DNA of 64,000 nucleotides from Nocardia amamiensis (GTDB lineage: Bacteria; Actinomycetota; Actinomycetes; Mycobacteriales; Mycobacteriaceae). The translations under genes and the position numbers were made by a program. Numbering within the stretch: position 1 is the first letter of the stretch; each line of letters begins with the position of its first letter. A model generated the notes under the pieces. That model searched no databases. It had not been told where the DNA came from and saw only the letters and a list, made by a program, of their open reading frames with translations. The stretch covers positions 248,001 through 312,000 of the forward strand of contig NZ_JADLQX010000006.1 in the NCBI RefSeq assembly GCF_015477605.1, written 5' to 3'. Positions 33,226-43,244 of the stretch are shown one piece after another.

Positions 33226-34214
33226 GCCGCGCTCCTCTCGGACTCGTCGGTGGTGTCGTCGGCCGGGTGGCCGGTGATGGTGAGGAAGACCTCGTCCAGG
33301 CTCGGCTTGCTCACGGTGATCTCGTCGATCCCGATCTCCCACTCGCGCAGGCGGATCAGCAGATCGGCGGTGATACCGGCGTCGGGCAGCGGCGCGGTGA
33401 GCCGTCCCGCCTCCGGCGTGATCTGGGTTTCGGTGCCCAGGAAATCGCCGATGATCCGGCGCGCCTCGTCCACTTGGCCGCGATCGGCCAGGGTCAAGTG
33501 CAGCGAGGAACCGCCCACCGATGCCTTGAGTTCGTCGGCCGTGCCGTCGGCGATCACCTTGCCGTGGTCGATCACCGCGATCCGATCGGCGAGCTGATCG
33601 GCTTCGTCCAGATACTGCGTGGTCAGCAGCACCGTCGCGCCCTCCCGGACGAGGCGGCGGATGGTCTCCCACATCTGGGCGCGGGTGCGCGGATCGAGGC
33701 CGGTGGTCGGTTCGTCCAGGAACAGCAGCGGCGGCGTCGCGATCAGGCTGGCGGCCAGATCGAGCCTGCGCCGCATGCCGCCGGAGAAGTTCCGCAGCGG
33801 CTTGTCCGCCGCCTCGACAAGGTCGAATTCCTCCAGCAGTTCGACCGTCTTGCGCCGGGCGTCGATCCGGCTCAGGCCGAGCAGGCGGGAGAAGATGATC
33901 AGGTTCTCGGTGGCGGTCAAGTCCTCGTCGACCGAGGCGTACTGTCCGGTGACGCCGAGCAGCGAGCGGACCGCCGTCGGCTCCGCCACCACGTCGTGGC
34001 CGAAGATCCGGGCGCTGCCGCCATCCGGGCGCAGCAGGGTCGCCAGCATGCGGATGGTCGTGGTCTTGCCCGCGCCGTTCGGTCCGAGCACGCCGTACAC
34101 CGAGCCCCGCGGCACCGCCAGGCTCACACCGTCGACGGCGCGCTGTTCCCCGAACACCTTGACCAGGCCGTCCGCCTCCACGGCGAGCGCTGAATATGGT
34201 GTGAAAGAAGTCAT
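33222..34214 (-). CDS. ABC transporter ATPase (DrrA-like)
   Basis: 330 residues. Walker A LGPNGAGKTTTIRML, signature RNFSGGMRRRLDLAASL, Walker B LLFLDEPTTGLDP, and an H-loop replaced by glutamine (LLTTQYLDEADQLAD), as is usual for DrrA-type ATPases. A C-terminal domain of about 100 residues (VDEARRIIGDFLGTETQIT...SKPSLDEVFLTITG) is the DrrA_C region. It energises the permease encoded by the overlapping next gene. The gene order (ATPase then permease) is the family standard. Confidence 0.93.
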   Translation of the reverse strand: MTSFTPYSALAVEADGLVKVFGEQRAVDGVSLAVPRGSVYGVLGPNGAGKTTTIRMLATLLRPDGGSARIFGHDVVAEPTAVRSLLGVTGQYASVDEDLTATENLIIFSRLLGLSRIDARRKTVELLEEFDLVEAADKPLRNFSGGMRRRLDLAASLIATPPLLFLDEPTTGLDPRTRAQMWETIRRLVREGATVLLTTQYLDEADQLADRIAVIDHGKVIADGTADELKASVGGSSLHLTLADRGQVDEARRIIGDFLGTETQITPEAGRLTAPLPDAGITADLLIRLREWEIGIDEITVSKPSLDEVFLTITGHPADDTTDESERSAA

Positions 34215-34340
34215 GCCGACGACTGTGCCGGTCTCTGCTTGCGCGGCCCTTGCGCGGCCCTGTCGTGCCGGGTGCGTCGGGTCATCGCGACCGGCGAGAC
34301 CGGCCGCAGGGCCTCGCCGATCGGGGGACAGCGCGTTCGC

Positions 34341-35402
34341 TCACACCGCGGGCGGGTTCAGGCGGGTGAAGTCCGGTAAGCGGTAGTACGGGTAGTAGGG
34401 GTAGGGCGGGGTGGTGGCGCTTGCTTTGTCCAGGCGGGCGATTTGGCCGGCGTCGAGTTCCCAGCCGATGGCGCCGAGGTTCTGGCGCAGTTGGTCCTCG
34501 TTGCGGGCGCCGACGATGACGGTCGCGACCGTGGGGCGGCGCAGCAGCCAGTTCAGGGCGATCTGCGGGACCGTCTTACCGGTTTCGGCCGCCAGTTCGT
34601 CGAGGACGTCGACCACGTCGTAGAGCTTCTCGTCGTCGACCGGAGGACCGGCTTCGGCGGTCCGATGCAGACGGCTGCCTTCCGGAAGCGGTTGGCCGCG
34701 CCGGATCCTGCCGGTGAGCCTGCCCCAGCCGAGCGGGCTCCAGACGACCGCGCCGACACCCTGGTCCCGCCCGAGTGGCATGAGCTCCCATTCGTAGTCG
34801 CGCCCGATCAGCGAGTAGTAGACCTGGTGCGCGACATACCTGGTCAGGCCGTTGCGATCGGCCGCGGCAAGGGATTTCATCAGCTGCCAGCCCGCGAAGT
34901 TCGAGGCGCCGACGTAGCGGATCTTGCCCGCGCGCACCAGGTCGTCCAATGCGGCGACGACTTCCTCCACCGGGGTGCCCGCGTCGAAGGCGTGCAACTG
35001 GAACAGATCGATGTAGTCGGTGCCCAGCCTGCGGAGCGACGCTTCGACCGCACCGATCAACCTGGCCCGTCCGGAACCGGCGTCCAGCGGGCCGGGGCCG
35101 GTCGGCAACGTCGCCTTGGTAGACAGCAGCACTTGATCACGCCTGCCCTTGACGGCTGCGCCGAGTACCTCTTCGGAGGCGCCGTCGGAGTAGACGTCGG
35201 CGGTGTCGAACATCGTGACACCGGCGTCCAGGCTGATATCGACCAGCCGCCGGGCCTGCTCGGCACCGGTGTCGCCCCACGCGCTGAACAACTCACCCCG
35301 TCCGCCGAAGGTGCCCGCGCCGAAGCTCAAGGCCGGGACGAGCAGACCCGATGCGCCGAGCCGCCGGTACTCCATCTGCGCGTCCACTGTCTGAAGGTTC
35401 AC
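34341..35402 (-). CDS. Aldo/keto reductase
   Basis: 353 residues of the AKR TIM-barrel fold. The catalytic tetrad is visible: D in TMFDTADVYSDG, Y in the same strand, K in LLSTKATL, and H in LFQLHAFD. The cofactor segment (VATVIVGARNEDQLRQNLGA) fits NADPH. The GTG at 35402 has an aggagg site nine bases upstream and is preferred. The ATG at 35375 (MEYRRLGASGLLV) aligns with usual family starts. The C-terminal tail has a Tyr/Pro run (PPYPYYPYYRLPDF). Divergent from a TetR gene that probably regulates it. Confidence 0.88.
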   Translation of the reverse strand: MNLQTVDAQMEYRRLGASGLLVPALSFGAGTFGGRGELFSAWGDTGAEQARRLVDISLDAGVTMFDTADVYSDGASEEVLGAAVKGRRDQVLLSTKATLPTGPGPLDAGSGRARLIGAVEASLRRLGTDYIDLFQLHAFDAGTPVEEVVAALDDLVRAGKIRYVGASNFAGWQLMKSLAAADRNGLTRYVAHQVYYSLIGRDYEWELMPLGRDQGVGAVVWSPLGWGRLTGRIRRGQPLPEGSRLHRTAEAGPPVDDEKLYDVVDVLDELAAETGKTVPQIALNWLLRRPTVATVIVGARNEDQLRQNLGAIGWELDAGQIARLDKASATTPPYPYYPYYRLPDFTRLNPPAV

Positions 35403-35507
35403 AGGAACCGCCCTCCTGACATCCAAGCGACCACTAAAGGGTCTATAGTTCCATTAACAACTTGGACATTACACCCATTGAGCAGTAAATGAAACTGGAG
35501 TCCCGTT

Positions 35508-36140
35508 ATGGAGCAAGGAGAGTCCGCGCCCGGATCGATTCGCCCTGGTGGACGCACAGCGCGGGTCCGCGAGGCCGTGCTGCGCGTCGCGGGTGACGTC
35601 CTCGCCGAACGCGGCTTCGCCCAGCTGGATCTCGCCGAGGTCGCGGCGCGCGCCGAGGTCGGAAAGACCACCGTCTACCGCCGCTGGCGCACGCCCGCCG
35701 GGCTGGTCGCCGATCTGCTGGCCGACATGGCCGAACAGTCGCTGCCGCACGCCGACACCGGTTCCCTGCTCGGCGATCTCACCGCCAACGCCCATCTGGT
35801 CGCCTCGACGTTGACCGACCCTCGGCAAGGGCGGCTGTTCCAGGCCGTCATCGCCGCTGCCACCTGCGACGAGACCGCCGCCACCGCGCTGCGCCGCTTC
35901 TACGACATCCGGCTCACCGAATGGGCTCCCTGCGTCGCGGCCGCGATAGCGCGGGGCGAGGCTCCCTCGGGCACCGACCCTCGCGCCGTCCTGTCCGCGG
36001 TATCCGGTCCGCTCTACTACAGGCTGCTGGCCAGCGGCGATCCCATCGACGACAACACCATTCGGACCACCGCGGCGGCCGCAGCCAGTGCGGCGCAAGC
36101 GGGAATGTTCGTTCCGCCGGCCGGACGCGACGCAGATTAG
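35508..36140 (+). CDS. TetR-family transcriptional regulator
   Basis: 210 residues. The N-terminal DNA-binding domain (VREAVLRVAGDVLAERGFAQ, then AARAEVGKTTVYRRWRTPAGLVADLL) is typical. The C-terminal helical domain binds an unknown ligand. The gene is divergent from the aldo/keto reductase, with 105 bp of shared upstream DNA containing an AT-rich stretch (ctatagttccattaacaact) likely to hold both promoters and the operator. Convergently overlaps the DinB-like gene at its 3' end by four bases. Confidence 0.88.
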   Translation: MEQGESAPGSIRPGGRTARVREAVLRVAGDVLAERGFAQLDLAEVAARAEVGKTTVYRRWRTPAGLVADLLADMAEQSLPHADTGSLLGDLTANAHLVASTLTDPRQGRLFQAVIAAATCDETAATALRRFYDIRLTEWAPCVAAAIARGEAPSGTDPRAVLSAVSGPLYYRLLASGDPIDDNTIRTTAAAAASAAQAGMFVPPAGRDAD

Positions 36141-36715
36141 GGGGTCCAAGCCGGGTCGCGCCCGGTGAGACCCAGCACCCGGTGCAGGACAGGTGCTTCG
36201 GCCGGGACCGGCACGACCGGGCCGAAGAGCCCCGGTGTGCCTTCGGGCGGCGTATCCGCCAGGAATTCGACGAGCACCGTGAGGTCGGCGGGGTCATAGC
36301 GCGGTTCCTGACCAGTCGCCTTGGCCAGATCCCAGCAGTGGATGACCAATTCGTCCAGCGCGACCCTGGCCATGGCGGAGGCGGGCATGGTGACGCCGCC
36401 CGCTTCGGTCACGCCGTCCCATGCCGCGGGTTCCCGCCACCCGGAGACGAGTGCCTTCAGCTGCGCGGGAATCCTACCGCGCCACTCGGGCACGAGAGGC
36501 CGATCCGGGCTCGTGTTCGGGGCGACCGAACGGCCGACGGCTTCTTTGGTGGCAGCCTGCCGGAATGCCTCGGTCAGGTCGATGACGTGCACGAGCAGGT
36601 CGCGCACTGTGGTACCGGCACAGGGCGTCGGCAGGGCAAGCTGATCATCGGCTATGCCGGCGACCACCGCCTCGAGCGCGGTAGCCGCCGGTTCGAAATC
36701 GAATTCCGGTTTCAT
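36137..36715 (-). CDS. TIGR03086-type (maleylpyruvate isomerase/DinB-like) protein
   Basis: 192 residues from the ATG at 36715, with aggag five bases upstream. The mycothiol-dependent DinB-like fold is suggested by LPTPCAGTTVRDLLVHVIDLT (usually LPTPCxxWTVRDLxxH) and the later histidine in LDELVIHCWDLAKATG. The three metal-ligand positions of the family (two His and an acidic or His residue) appear present in H44 and H133. Reaction unknown. Confidence 0.8.
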   Translation of the reverse strand: MKPEFDFEPAATALEAVVAGIADDQLALPTPCAGTTVRDLLVHVIDLTEAFRQAATKEAVGRSVAPNTSPDRPLVPEWRGRIPAQLKALVSGWREPAAWDGVTEAGGVTMPASAMARVALDELVIHCWDLAKATGQEPRYDPADLTVLVEFLADTPPEGTPGLFGPVVPVPAEAPVLHRVLGLTGRDPAWTP

Positions 36716-36819
36716 CGAATCTCCTGAGCGAGGGGACGTCTCCACCTGGTTGGACGCGCAAGCCTCCCGAAATTCATCGGCAGCGAATTACGCCCCGTGG
36801 GCTGACAGCGCGGACCGGG

Positions 36820-37278
36820 TCAGCCTTCCGACACGACGCGATCGGTCTGCTCATGATGGACGGCGAGCGCGGTGTGCAGGAAGTCGAGGATCAGCGCGAG
36901 CTGGCCGGTGTCGTAGCGGCCGAGAGCTTGTGCGCCCGCGCGGCCGACCGGTTCGAAGATCCGCTGCGCCACCTCGCTCGCGGCGTCGGTGGCGGTCACC
37001 AGCACCCGGCGCCGGTTGGCCGGATCCTGGCCGCGAGCGACGAACCCGGCACGTTCCAAGCGATCGATGACCGTAGTCGTTGCCGCCGGACTGAGTTTCA
37101 GCGCGGCACTCAGCTCGCCGGCGGGCAGCGGGCCGCGGCCGAGCACGACATCCAAGCACCGCAGGTCGGTGCGGTTCACACCGAGACGCGCGGCGACCGC
37201 CTCGTCGAAGAGGTCGAAGCTCTGCTGAAGCAGCCGCAACTGCGTACCGATCTCGCCGATGAGGTCATCTTTCGACAT
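36820..37278 (-). CDS. MarR-family transcriptional regulator
   Basis: 152 residues from the ATG at 37278. The winged helix-turn-helix is plain (LPAGELSAALKLSPAATTTVIDRLERAGFVARGQDPANRRRVLVTAT), flanked by dimerisation helices. It is divergent from the SnoaL-like gene at 37343. The 64-bp gap holds an inverted repeat likely bound by this regulator, so it probably represses itself and the neighbour. Confidence 0.88.
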   Translation of the reverse strand: MSKDDLIGEIGTQLRLLQQSFDLFDEAVAARLGVNRTDLRCLDVVLGRGPLPAGELSAALKLSPAATTTVIDRLERAGFVARGQDPANRRRVLVTATDAASEVAQRIFEPVGRAGAQALGRYDTGQLALILDFLHTALAVHHEQTDRVVSEG

Positions 37279-37301
37279 TCGAAACTTTCTGTTAGCGTAT
37301 A

Positions 37302-37316
37302 TTTCGTTCATCGAAA
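37302..37316. promoter_or_regulatory. Inverted-repeat operator between MarR and SnoaL-like genes
   Basis: tttcg-ttcat-cgaaa, with further cgaaa/tttcg half-sites within 30 bp on the left. Divergent placement suggests MarR binding. Confidence 0.5.
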
Positions 37317-37342
37317 CGATAGCACAGGCAGGGACACCAGAA

Positions 37343-37846
37343 ATGACCGACCAGACCGCCACCGACGCCGCCCAGATCCGGGCGCTGTTCCAGGACCTCA
37401 TGCGGGCCTGGACCGCCAACGACGCCGCGGCGTACGCCGCGCTGTTCACCGAAGACTCCGACTATGTGTCCTACGACGGCACCCGCGCGATCGGCCGCGC
37501 CGAGCATCAGCGCAATCACGACAAGCTTTTTCGCGGCGTGCTGGCGGGCTCGGCACTGGTCGGCGATGTGGAGTCGATCCGCTTCGTCACTCCGGACGTC
37601 GCGATCCTGCACGGCACCGCGTCGGTGCTGATGCCATGGCGTTCCCGGCTGCCCAAGCGCAGGCTCTCGCGTCAGACGCTCGTGCTGGTGTGCACGCCCG
37701 GGGGCTGGCGGGTCAGCGCGATCCACAACGGCCGGGTCCGCCCGGTCACGGTCCCCGAGCCGGATTCCTTTCCGGCCGCGATGTCCCAGCTCATGAGCCG
37801 CATCGCGCGCATGCTGGGACTCGGTCTGCGCCGGGCGGCGGCGTAG
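37343..37846 (+). CDS. SgcJ/EcaC-type SnoaL-like (NTF2 fold) protein
   Basis: 167 residues from ATG 37343. The NTF2-like cone fold is indicated by ALFQDLMRAWTANDAAAYAALFTEDSDYVSYDGTRAIGRAEH in separate helices and strands, and by the late VLVCTPGGWRVSAIHNGR. This pattern belongs to the SgcJ/EcaC/DUF4440 group, which includes small hydrolases and detoxification proteins without a common reaction. It is likely controlled by the divergent MarR gene. The C-terminal 25 residues are a basic helix absent from most relatives. Confidence 0.8.
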   Translation: MTDQTATDAAQIRALFQDLMRAWTANDAAAYAALFTEDSDYVSYDGTRAIGRAEHQRNHDKLFRGVLAGSALVGDVESIRFVTPDVAILHGTASVLMPWRSRLPKRRLSRQTLVLVCTPGGWRVSAIHNGRVRPVTVPEPDSFPAAMSQLMSRIARMLGLGLRRAAA

Positions 37847-37956
37847 CCGCCCGTGCCTGACGCGGCTGTCCTGACCAGCGCTCGAGACGACCCGCGCTGT
37901 ACCGCCGTTATCCAGCCGTAGCGGCGAAAACCCCTGGAAAAGCGGACAATTGGAGG

Positions 37957-38199
37957 ATGAAGGGTGATCGGGTTGAGATCGTCGTCGATGTCGGCGACGG
38001 GTCTCGCAATTACGAGATCGCGGCTACGCGGGCCGGGCGGCGCGTCGAGGTGCGGATCGCGCGCGGCGTGGTCGAAGTCAGTGAGGTGACGCGGTCCGGG
38101 ACGGCGGTGCGCACCGCGCGGTTCATGGCCGGGCGCACACTCGCACTGGTGGAGCATCCCGCGAACACAGCGGCCCCGCGTGCGGACGAGGCGGGATAA
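37957..38199 (+). CDS. Small conserved-looking beta-rich protein
   Basis: 80 residues (MKGDRVEIVVDVGDGSRNYEI, VEVRIARGVVEVSEVTRSG, TARFMAGRTLALVEHP). It alternates strands like a small barrel. The ggagg motif directly abuts the ATG, too close to act as a ribosome-binding site. A gacaat hexamer seven bases before the ATG would fit a leaderless transcript. No family recognised. Confidence 0.65.
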   Translation: MKGDRVEIVVDVGDGSRNYEIAATRAGRRVEVRIARGVVEVSEVTRSGTAVRTARFMAGRTLALVEHPANTAAPRADEAG

Positions 38200-38266
38200 C
38201 GCACATGATTGCGGCGTGCCACGGCGGGTATGCCGATCGAGAGTCCTACGCGGAAAGGAGCGCACG

Positions 38267-38494
38267 ATGACAGATCCCCTTGCGGACGCGGTTCCCGAGG
38301 CCGATCTCGCGGAGCAGTCCATTCCGGCGTATCCGGAGGAGCCGGTCCTACCCGACGACGTCTCGGAGCGGGAAGAAAGCGCGGAGCGGGCGGTCATCGA
38401 GCGCGACGTGTGGGACGCCAATCCGGCGGACGTGGTCGAACAATCCATCTCGGTCCCGCTGGATGACGAAGTCGAGGACGAATTCGATTACTGA
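38267..38494 (+). CDS. Small very acidic protein
   Basis: 75 residues with about a third Asp and Glu. The motif EQSI occurs twice (AEQSIPAYPEE and VEQSISVPLDD). The low hydrophobicity points to a disordered protein; it recalls actinobacterial DUF5709-like acidic proteins, but that is not firm. aaagga ribosome-binding site. It ends against the menD stop with a shared terminator hairpin. Confidence 0.7.
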   Translation: MTDPLADAVPEADLAEQSIPAYPEEPVLPDDVSEREESAERAVIERDVWDANPADVVEQSISVPLDDEVEDEFDY

Positions 38495-38514
38495 CCGGAC
38501 CCGAGTCCGGTCAG
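38491..38514. terminator. Bidirectional terminator overlapping both stop codons
   Basis: ctgaccggac-ccga-gtccggtcag, a perfect 10-bp stem. It spans the stop codons of the acidic-protein gene and of menD. Confidence 0.65.
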
Positions 38515-40154
38515 GGCTGGATCTTCGCTCGCACCGTCGCGTGCAGTTCACGCAGGCTCGACCGTTCGGTGGCGACCTCCAGCACCCGCATGCCGTGTGC
38601 GTGCCCGGTCAGCTCGACGGCCAGCTGCTGGGGATCGACCTGCCGGTGCGGGATGCGGTAGGCGGCGCACAGCGCGGCCAGATCCATGCCGTGCGGCGTG
38701 CCGAAGACCCGTTCGAACACGCCCGCGTACTGCGGATCGCCCTGCTCGAGCAACTCGAAGATGCCGCCGCCGTCGTCGTTGGCGACCACGATGGTCAGAT
38801 CGGCCGGTCGCGGTTCGCCGGGCCCGATGAGCAGGCCGGAGGCGTCGTGCAGGAACGTGAGGTCGCCGATCAGCGCGATGGTGCGGCCCGGGTGGTGCAG
38901 TGCGGCGCCGACCGCCGTGGACACCGTGCCGTCGATACCGGCAACGCCGCGATTCGACAGCACCTTGATGCCGGGGCGGGGGTGGGATACCAGCGCCGCG
39001 TCGCGCACCGGGTTCGACGCACCGAGCAGGAGCTGGTCGCCGTCGCGCAGCGCGTCCATCACGACCGCGGCGACGTGCAGTCCGGTCGGCTTCGGGTGTC
39101 GCGCGAGTTCGGCGCGCACCACTTGGTCGGCTTTCGCGTTCAGTTCGTGGCAGTGGTTCAGCCATTCGGCGCTCGGTTCGCCCGTCGTGACCGCGCGCGT
39201 TCCGGTGCCGACCACGTTGCCGGACACGTCGGGCCAGCGCGGGCCGGTGGTGAGCGCGTACACGCGGACGTCCGGGTCGGCGAGCACCTTCGACACCTGG
39301 CGGTGCAGGGTCGGACGGCCGGTGATGATCGCTTGCCGGGGCCGCAGCAGCGGCAGCGCGAGCGGGTGCAGCGCGGGGCCGTGCATGGGTGCGGTCGGCT
39401 CGGCGACGGTCGGCAACGCCGCCAGTTCCGGCCGGAGCCCGGCGCCGTGTCCGGAGATCACCACGGTGTCGGGGGACAGATCGAGATCGAGCGGTACGTC
39501 CAGCGTCGCGTACTGGGTCTCGGTCCAGGCGCACTCGCCTGCGCGGCCCGCGGGAGCCGACTCGTTCGGCATCGGGTCGGGGACGAGCGGTTCGCGCAGC
39601 GGGACGTCGAAGTGCACCGGACCCGCGTTGCCGGAGCGGGTGCCGCGTGCCGCGGCGAGCACCCGGCACACCGTCGAGCGCCACTGGCTGTTCTGCTTAC
39701 CGTAGGGCGGATGGTCGGCGTCGCCCGCCTCCTCCTCGGCCAGGCCGAGCGAGATGGTGGCGCGCACCTGGCTGCCGAACAGGCCGAACTGCTCGATGGT
39801 CTGGTTGGCGCCGGAGCCGAGCAGCTCGTAGGGCCGGTTGGCGCTCAGCACCACCAGCGGGACCCTGGCGTAGTTGGCCTCCAGCACGGCGGGCCCGAGG
39901 TTGGCCACCGCGGTGCCCGAGGTCATCACGACCGGGACCGGGAGCCTGCTCGCGACGGCGAGTCCGACGGCGAGGAAGCCCGCCGTTCGTTCGTCGATCC
40001 GCATGTGCAGCCGCAACCGCCCGGCCGCGTCGGCGGCCTGCAGGGCGAAGGCCAGCGGAGCGTTCCGGGAGCCGGGGCACAGGACGACATCCCGCACGCC
40101 CCCGCGCACGAGTTCGTCGACGACGACCTGCGCTTGTGCTGTAGACGGGTTCAC
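38511..40154 (-). CDS. menD: SEPHCHC synthase, menaquinone biosynthesis
   Basis: 547 residues from the GTG at 40154 ([31 protein letters not shown] in two stretches), the start used by relatives. The frame is open well upstream. Thiamine-diphosphate enzyme joining 2-oxoglutarate and isochorismate. The glutamate that activates ThDP is in [13 protein letters not shown]. The ThDP-Mg motif is [16 protein letters not shown] ... [14 protein letters not shown]. It commits chorismate-derived carbon to menaquinone together with menB and menE at 42-45 kb. Confidence 0.95.
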   Translation of the reverse strand: MNPSTAQAQVVVDELVRGGVRDVVLCPGSRNAPLAFALQAADAAGRLRLHMRIDERTAGFLAVGLAVASRLPVPVVMTSGTAVANLGPAVLEANYARVPLVVLSANRPYELLGSGANQTIEQFGLFGSQVRATISLGLAEEEAGDADHPPYGKQNSQWRSTVCRVLAAARGTRSGNAGPVHFDVPLREPLVPDPMPNESAPAGRAGECAWTETQYATLDVPLDLDLSPDTVVISGHGAGLRPELAALPTVAEPTAPMHGPALHPLALPLLRPRQAIITGRPTLHRQVSKVLADPDVRVYALTTGPRWPDVSGNVVGTGTRAVTTGEPSAEWLNHCHELNAKADQVVRAELARHPKPTGLHVAAVVMDALRDGDQLLLGASNPVRDAALVSHPRPGIKVLSNRGVAGIDGTVSTAVGAALHHPGRTIALIGDLTFLHDASGLLIGPGEPRPADLTIVVANDDGGGIFELLEQGDPQYAGVFERVFGTPHGMDLAALCAAYRIPHRQVDPQQLAVELTGHAHGMRVLEVATERSSLRELHATVRAKIQP

Positions 40155-40476
40155 GCCTCCAGACTGGCAGACAGTTCGGCCTGTTCGACGTCCGGGAGGG
40201 GCATATCTCAGTGTCTGTTGGGCCACGTCCACAGCGCGGCAGGATTCGCGAGCCCTGGCCCGGACCGGAGCGACGTTGTTCGGCCACGTCGGCGGCACCG
40301 GATTCGTGCTGGACGTGGGTCCGGCTCGAGCGGTGCTGTTGGGCGAGCGGCAGCGCCGTTCGTGATGTTCTGGGTCCGGGAGTCGATCTCGGCTGCTCGG
40401 TGCGGATCGATATGTCGCGCGTGCGTCGCACATCGAGGGCCGGGAGGCCGGAGCGCCCCGATGTGCGACCTCGCAA
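40155..40476. other. Spacer between menD and the DUF6918-like gene, with a terminator
   Basis: 322 bp. It holds a hairpin stem (40425-40435 with 40459-40469, gtcgcacatcg and its complement) just after the stop of the upstream minus-strand gene, a likely terminator. The remainder should hold the menD promoter. No further gene was seen. Confidence 0.5.
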
Positions 40477-40923
40477 TCAGTTGGCGTGCTTCTGGATCAG
40501 GTCGCCGACCCGCGGCAGCGCCTCGACGACGTTCTTCTTCGCCGACGAGCGCATCGAGGAGTAGACCTTCTTCAGGGCGGGCCGGGTGGAGGCATCGGCG
40601 CGCGCGTCGGTGACGGCGAGCAACGCCTCGGCGACCTCGTCGGACTTGGCGACGAGCAGATCGGCGAACTTGCCGGAGCCCGACGCGGCGTACTCCTGCC
40701 AGAACGGCTCCAGCTGCGCGACGAGCTTGGGCGCCAACGACTCCAGCGCATCGGACACGATGGTCGGGCTGATCTTCTTGACCGCCGCGTAGCCACCCTT
40801 CACGGCCAGGCCGGACGCACCACCCTTGTCCGAGACCTCGGCGTCGAGAACCTCGACGGCATCGGCAAGGAAAGCCGGGCGCTTGGCGTCGTCGAGCAGG
40901 GATTCAGACAGTGCTGCAACCAC
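40477..40923 (-). CDS. DUF6918-like helical protein
   Basis: 148 residues from the GTG at 40923, with ggagga eight bases upstream, which selects this over the frame to 40968. Almost entirely helical, Lys/Ala-rich ([59 protein letters not shown]). Homologues occupy this place near men genes in mycobacteria and Nocardia. Function unknown. The many lysines near the C-terminus could bind nucleic acid or membranes. Confidence 0.75.
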   Translation of the reverse strand: MVAALSESLLDDAKRPAFLADAVEVLDAEVSDKGGASGLAVKGGYAAVKKISPTIVSDALESLAPKLVAQLEPFWQEYAASGSGKFADLLVAKSDEVAEALLAVTDARADASTRPALKKVYSSMRSSAKKNVVEALPRVGDLIQKHAN

Positions 40924-40998
40924 TTTGGGGTTCCTCCGGGATCGATATCGATGAACGAGCGAGGGCAACTATACGCACCCGCGCCAGCGTTCACCCGG

Positions 40999-41655
40999 CT
41001 ACGGCTGCCAGGGCAGCAACTCCACCATCAATCCCTCGCAGTCGGCGAGCAGATCGCCCTGCTCATCGCGCAATTCGGCGGTGATGAAAGTTTTTCGCCC
41101 CTCGATCCGGTCCACCCGCCCGCGAACGGTCAGCGGCGCCTCCAGCGGGGTGATCTTGCGGTAGTTCACGTGAAGGTACGCCGTGCGGCTGATCGGCCGT
41201 CCGGCGTAGTGCACGATCATGCCGAGCAGGTCGTCGAACAGCAACGGAAGCACGCCGCCGTGCGCGGCCCCGTTCCCACCGAGGTGGAAGCGGCGGAACA
41301 CGCCGGTCATCTCGATTCCGTCCGGTCCGGCCTCGACCACCCGCCATGGCAGCAGCAAAAGGCTCCCGCGTCCGGGCAATTCGACGGCCCGGCCCGCGGG
41401 GCCCTGCAACTCCGGCGCGCGGTACGGCTCGAGCAGGTCGATCAGCTCCCGGGCTTTGGCCTGCGCCGCTCCGAAGACGTCGTCCGGCGCGTCCACGGCG
41501 ACCGCGAGATCCTGCAGCGTCCGCATGGCCTCGACGAACGCGCCGAAGTTCGGCCCGACCCGCGCCGCGGTGACCTTCGGGAATCCGCCGTGCTTCTCGT
41601 ACCGGGACTCGTCCACCGCGCTCCGGTCGATAACAGGTTTCACTCGTTCGCTCAT
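40999..41655 (-). CDS. PaaI-type hotdog thioesterase
   Basis: 218 residues. The hotdog domain is in the C-terminal 140: FRRFHLGGNGAAHGGVLPLLFDDLLGMI (the active-site HGG segment with the acidic helix), then TAYLHVNYRKITPLEAPLTV and EGRKTFITAELRDEQGDLLADCEGLMVEL. The N-terminal 80 are helical. It sits between menD and menB; hydrolysis of DHNA-CoA, the missing thioesterase step of menaquinone synthesis, is a plausible job but unproven. Confidence 0.8.
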   Translation of the reverse strand: MSERVKPVIDRSAVDESRYEKHGGFPKVTAARVGPNFGAFVEAMRTLQDLAVAVDAPDDVFGAAQAKARELIDLLEPYRAPELQGPAGRAVELPGRGSLLLLPWRVVEAGPDGIEMTGVFRRFHLGGNGAAHGGVLPLLFDDLLGMIVHYAGRPISRTAYLHVNYRKITPLEAPLTVRGRVDRIEGRKTFITAELRDEQGDLLADCEGLMVELLPWQP

Positions 41656-41804
41656 ACCTGCACGGTAACGCGTCGTTTTACACCGTCAAGTCGTGACCTC
41701 GCTGACACAGCGGACACGCCGTACCGCGGGCGCGGTCGGACACCACACCTCGCCGCCCAACCACGCTGGCGCAGTTTCCCTTTTCGAGCGCAGCGGGACC
41801 GAGC

Positions 41805-41940
41805 ATTCCCCGTTGCGCGGCCCGGCTCGCGTCCGAGTGGCCGCCGCGTCCGCGACGCAGTCGCCGGCGGCGGTCGCTCGAAGGCGAGCCACGAGGGGGC
41901 CGCGAACGGGGAATGCCGCAGGCACTGCAAATTGGACAAC
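41805..41940. repeat. Intergenic imperfect-palindrome element, copy 2 (upstream of menB)
   Basis: Outer arms gcattccccgtt-gcgcggcc (41804 on) and ggccgcgaacggggaatgc (ending 41917) are complementary with one extra base, and 41915-41934 repeats gccgcaggcactgcaaattg found at 1211-1230. Inside are shorter complementary blocks (cggctcgcg and cgcgacgcagtcgcc). It ends 17 bp before the menB start. Together with copy 1 it defines a small palindromic family. Confidence 0.6.
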
Positions 41941-41956
41941 AGCAATAATCACGAGC

Positions 41957-42850
<894 letters not shown>

Positions 42851-42851
42851 C

Positions 42852-43244
42852 ATGGACATCCTCAGCAGCCGGATCATCCTGCGTCCCGCCGACTACGCGG
42901 CCACGCTCGCCTTCTACCGGGACGGGCTGGGGCTGGCCATCGCGCGGGAGTATCCCGGCGGCACGGTCTTCTTCGCCGGACAGTCGCTGATCGAGGTGGC
43001 GGCGCACGGCGGATCGGGTAGCTCGTCGTCGTTCGAAGGCGCCATCTGGCTCCAGGTCCGCGATCTGTCCGATGCCGCCGCGGAGCTCTCGCTCAAAGGC
43101 ATCGTGATCGACCGTGCCCCGGTGGAGGAGCCATGGGGCCTGGTCGAGATGTGGGTGCGCGATCCCGACGGCGTGCCGATCGTGTTCGTCGAAGTACCGC
43201 CCTCCCATCCGATACGACGGGATTCTCGCTGGTCACCCTCGTGA
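42852..43244 (+). CDS. Glyoxalase/bleomycin resistance (VOC) family protein
   Basis: 130 residues with one betaalphabeta-beta-beta pair and a half: IILRPADYAATLAFYRDGLGLA, FEGAIWLQVRDLSDAAAELS, and VEMWVRDPDGVPIVFVEVPP. The metal glutamate in VFVEV is present; a histidine ligand is less clear. It begins one base after the menB stop, so it is co-transcribed with it. Substrate unknown. Confidence 0.8.
   Translation: MDILSSRIILRPADYAATLAFYRDGLGLAIAREYPGGTVFFAGQSLIEVAAHGGSGSSSSFEGAIWLQVRDLSDAAAELSLKGIVIDRAPVEEPWGLVEMWVRDPDGVPIVFVEVPPSHPIRRDSRWSPS

Noticed and set aside
38280..40613. 777-codon plus-strand ORF over menD
   Set aside because: Antisense shadow of menD; menD has ThDP motifs and a conserved start.
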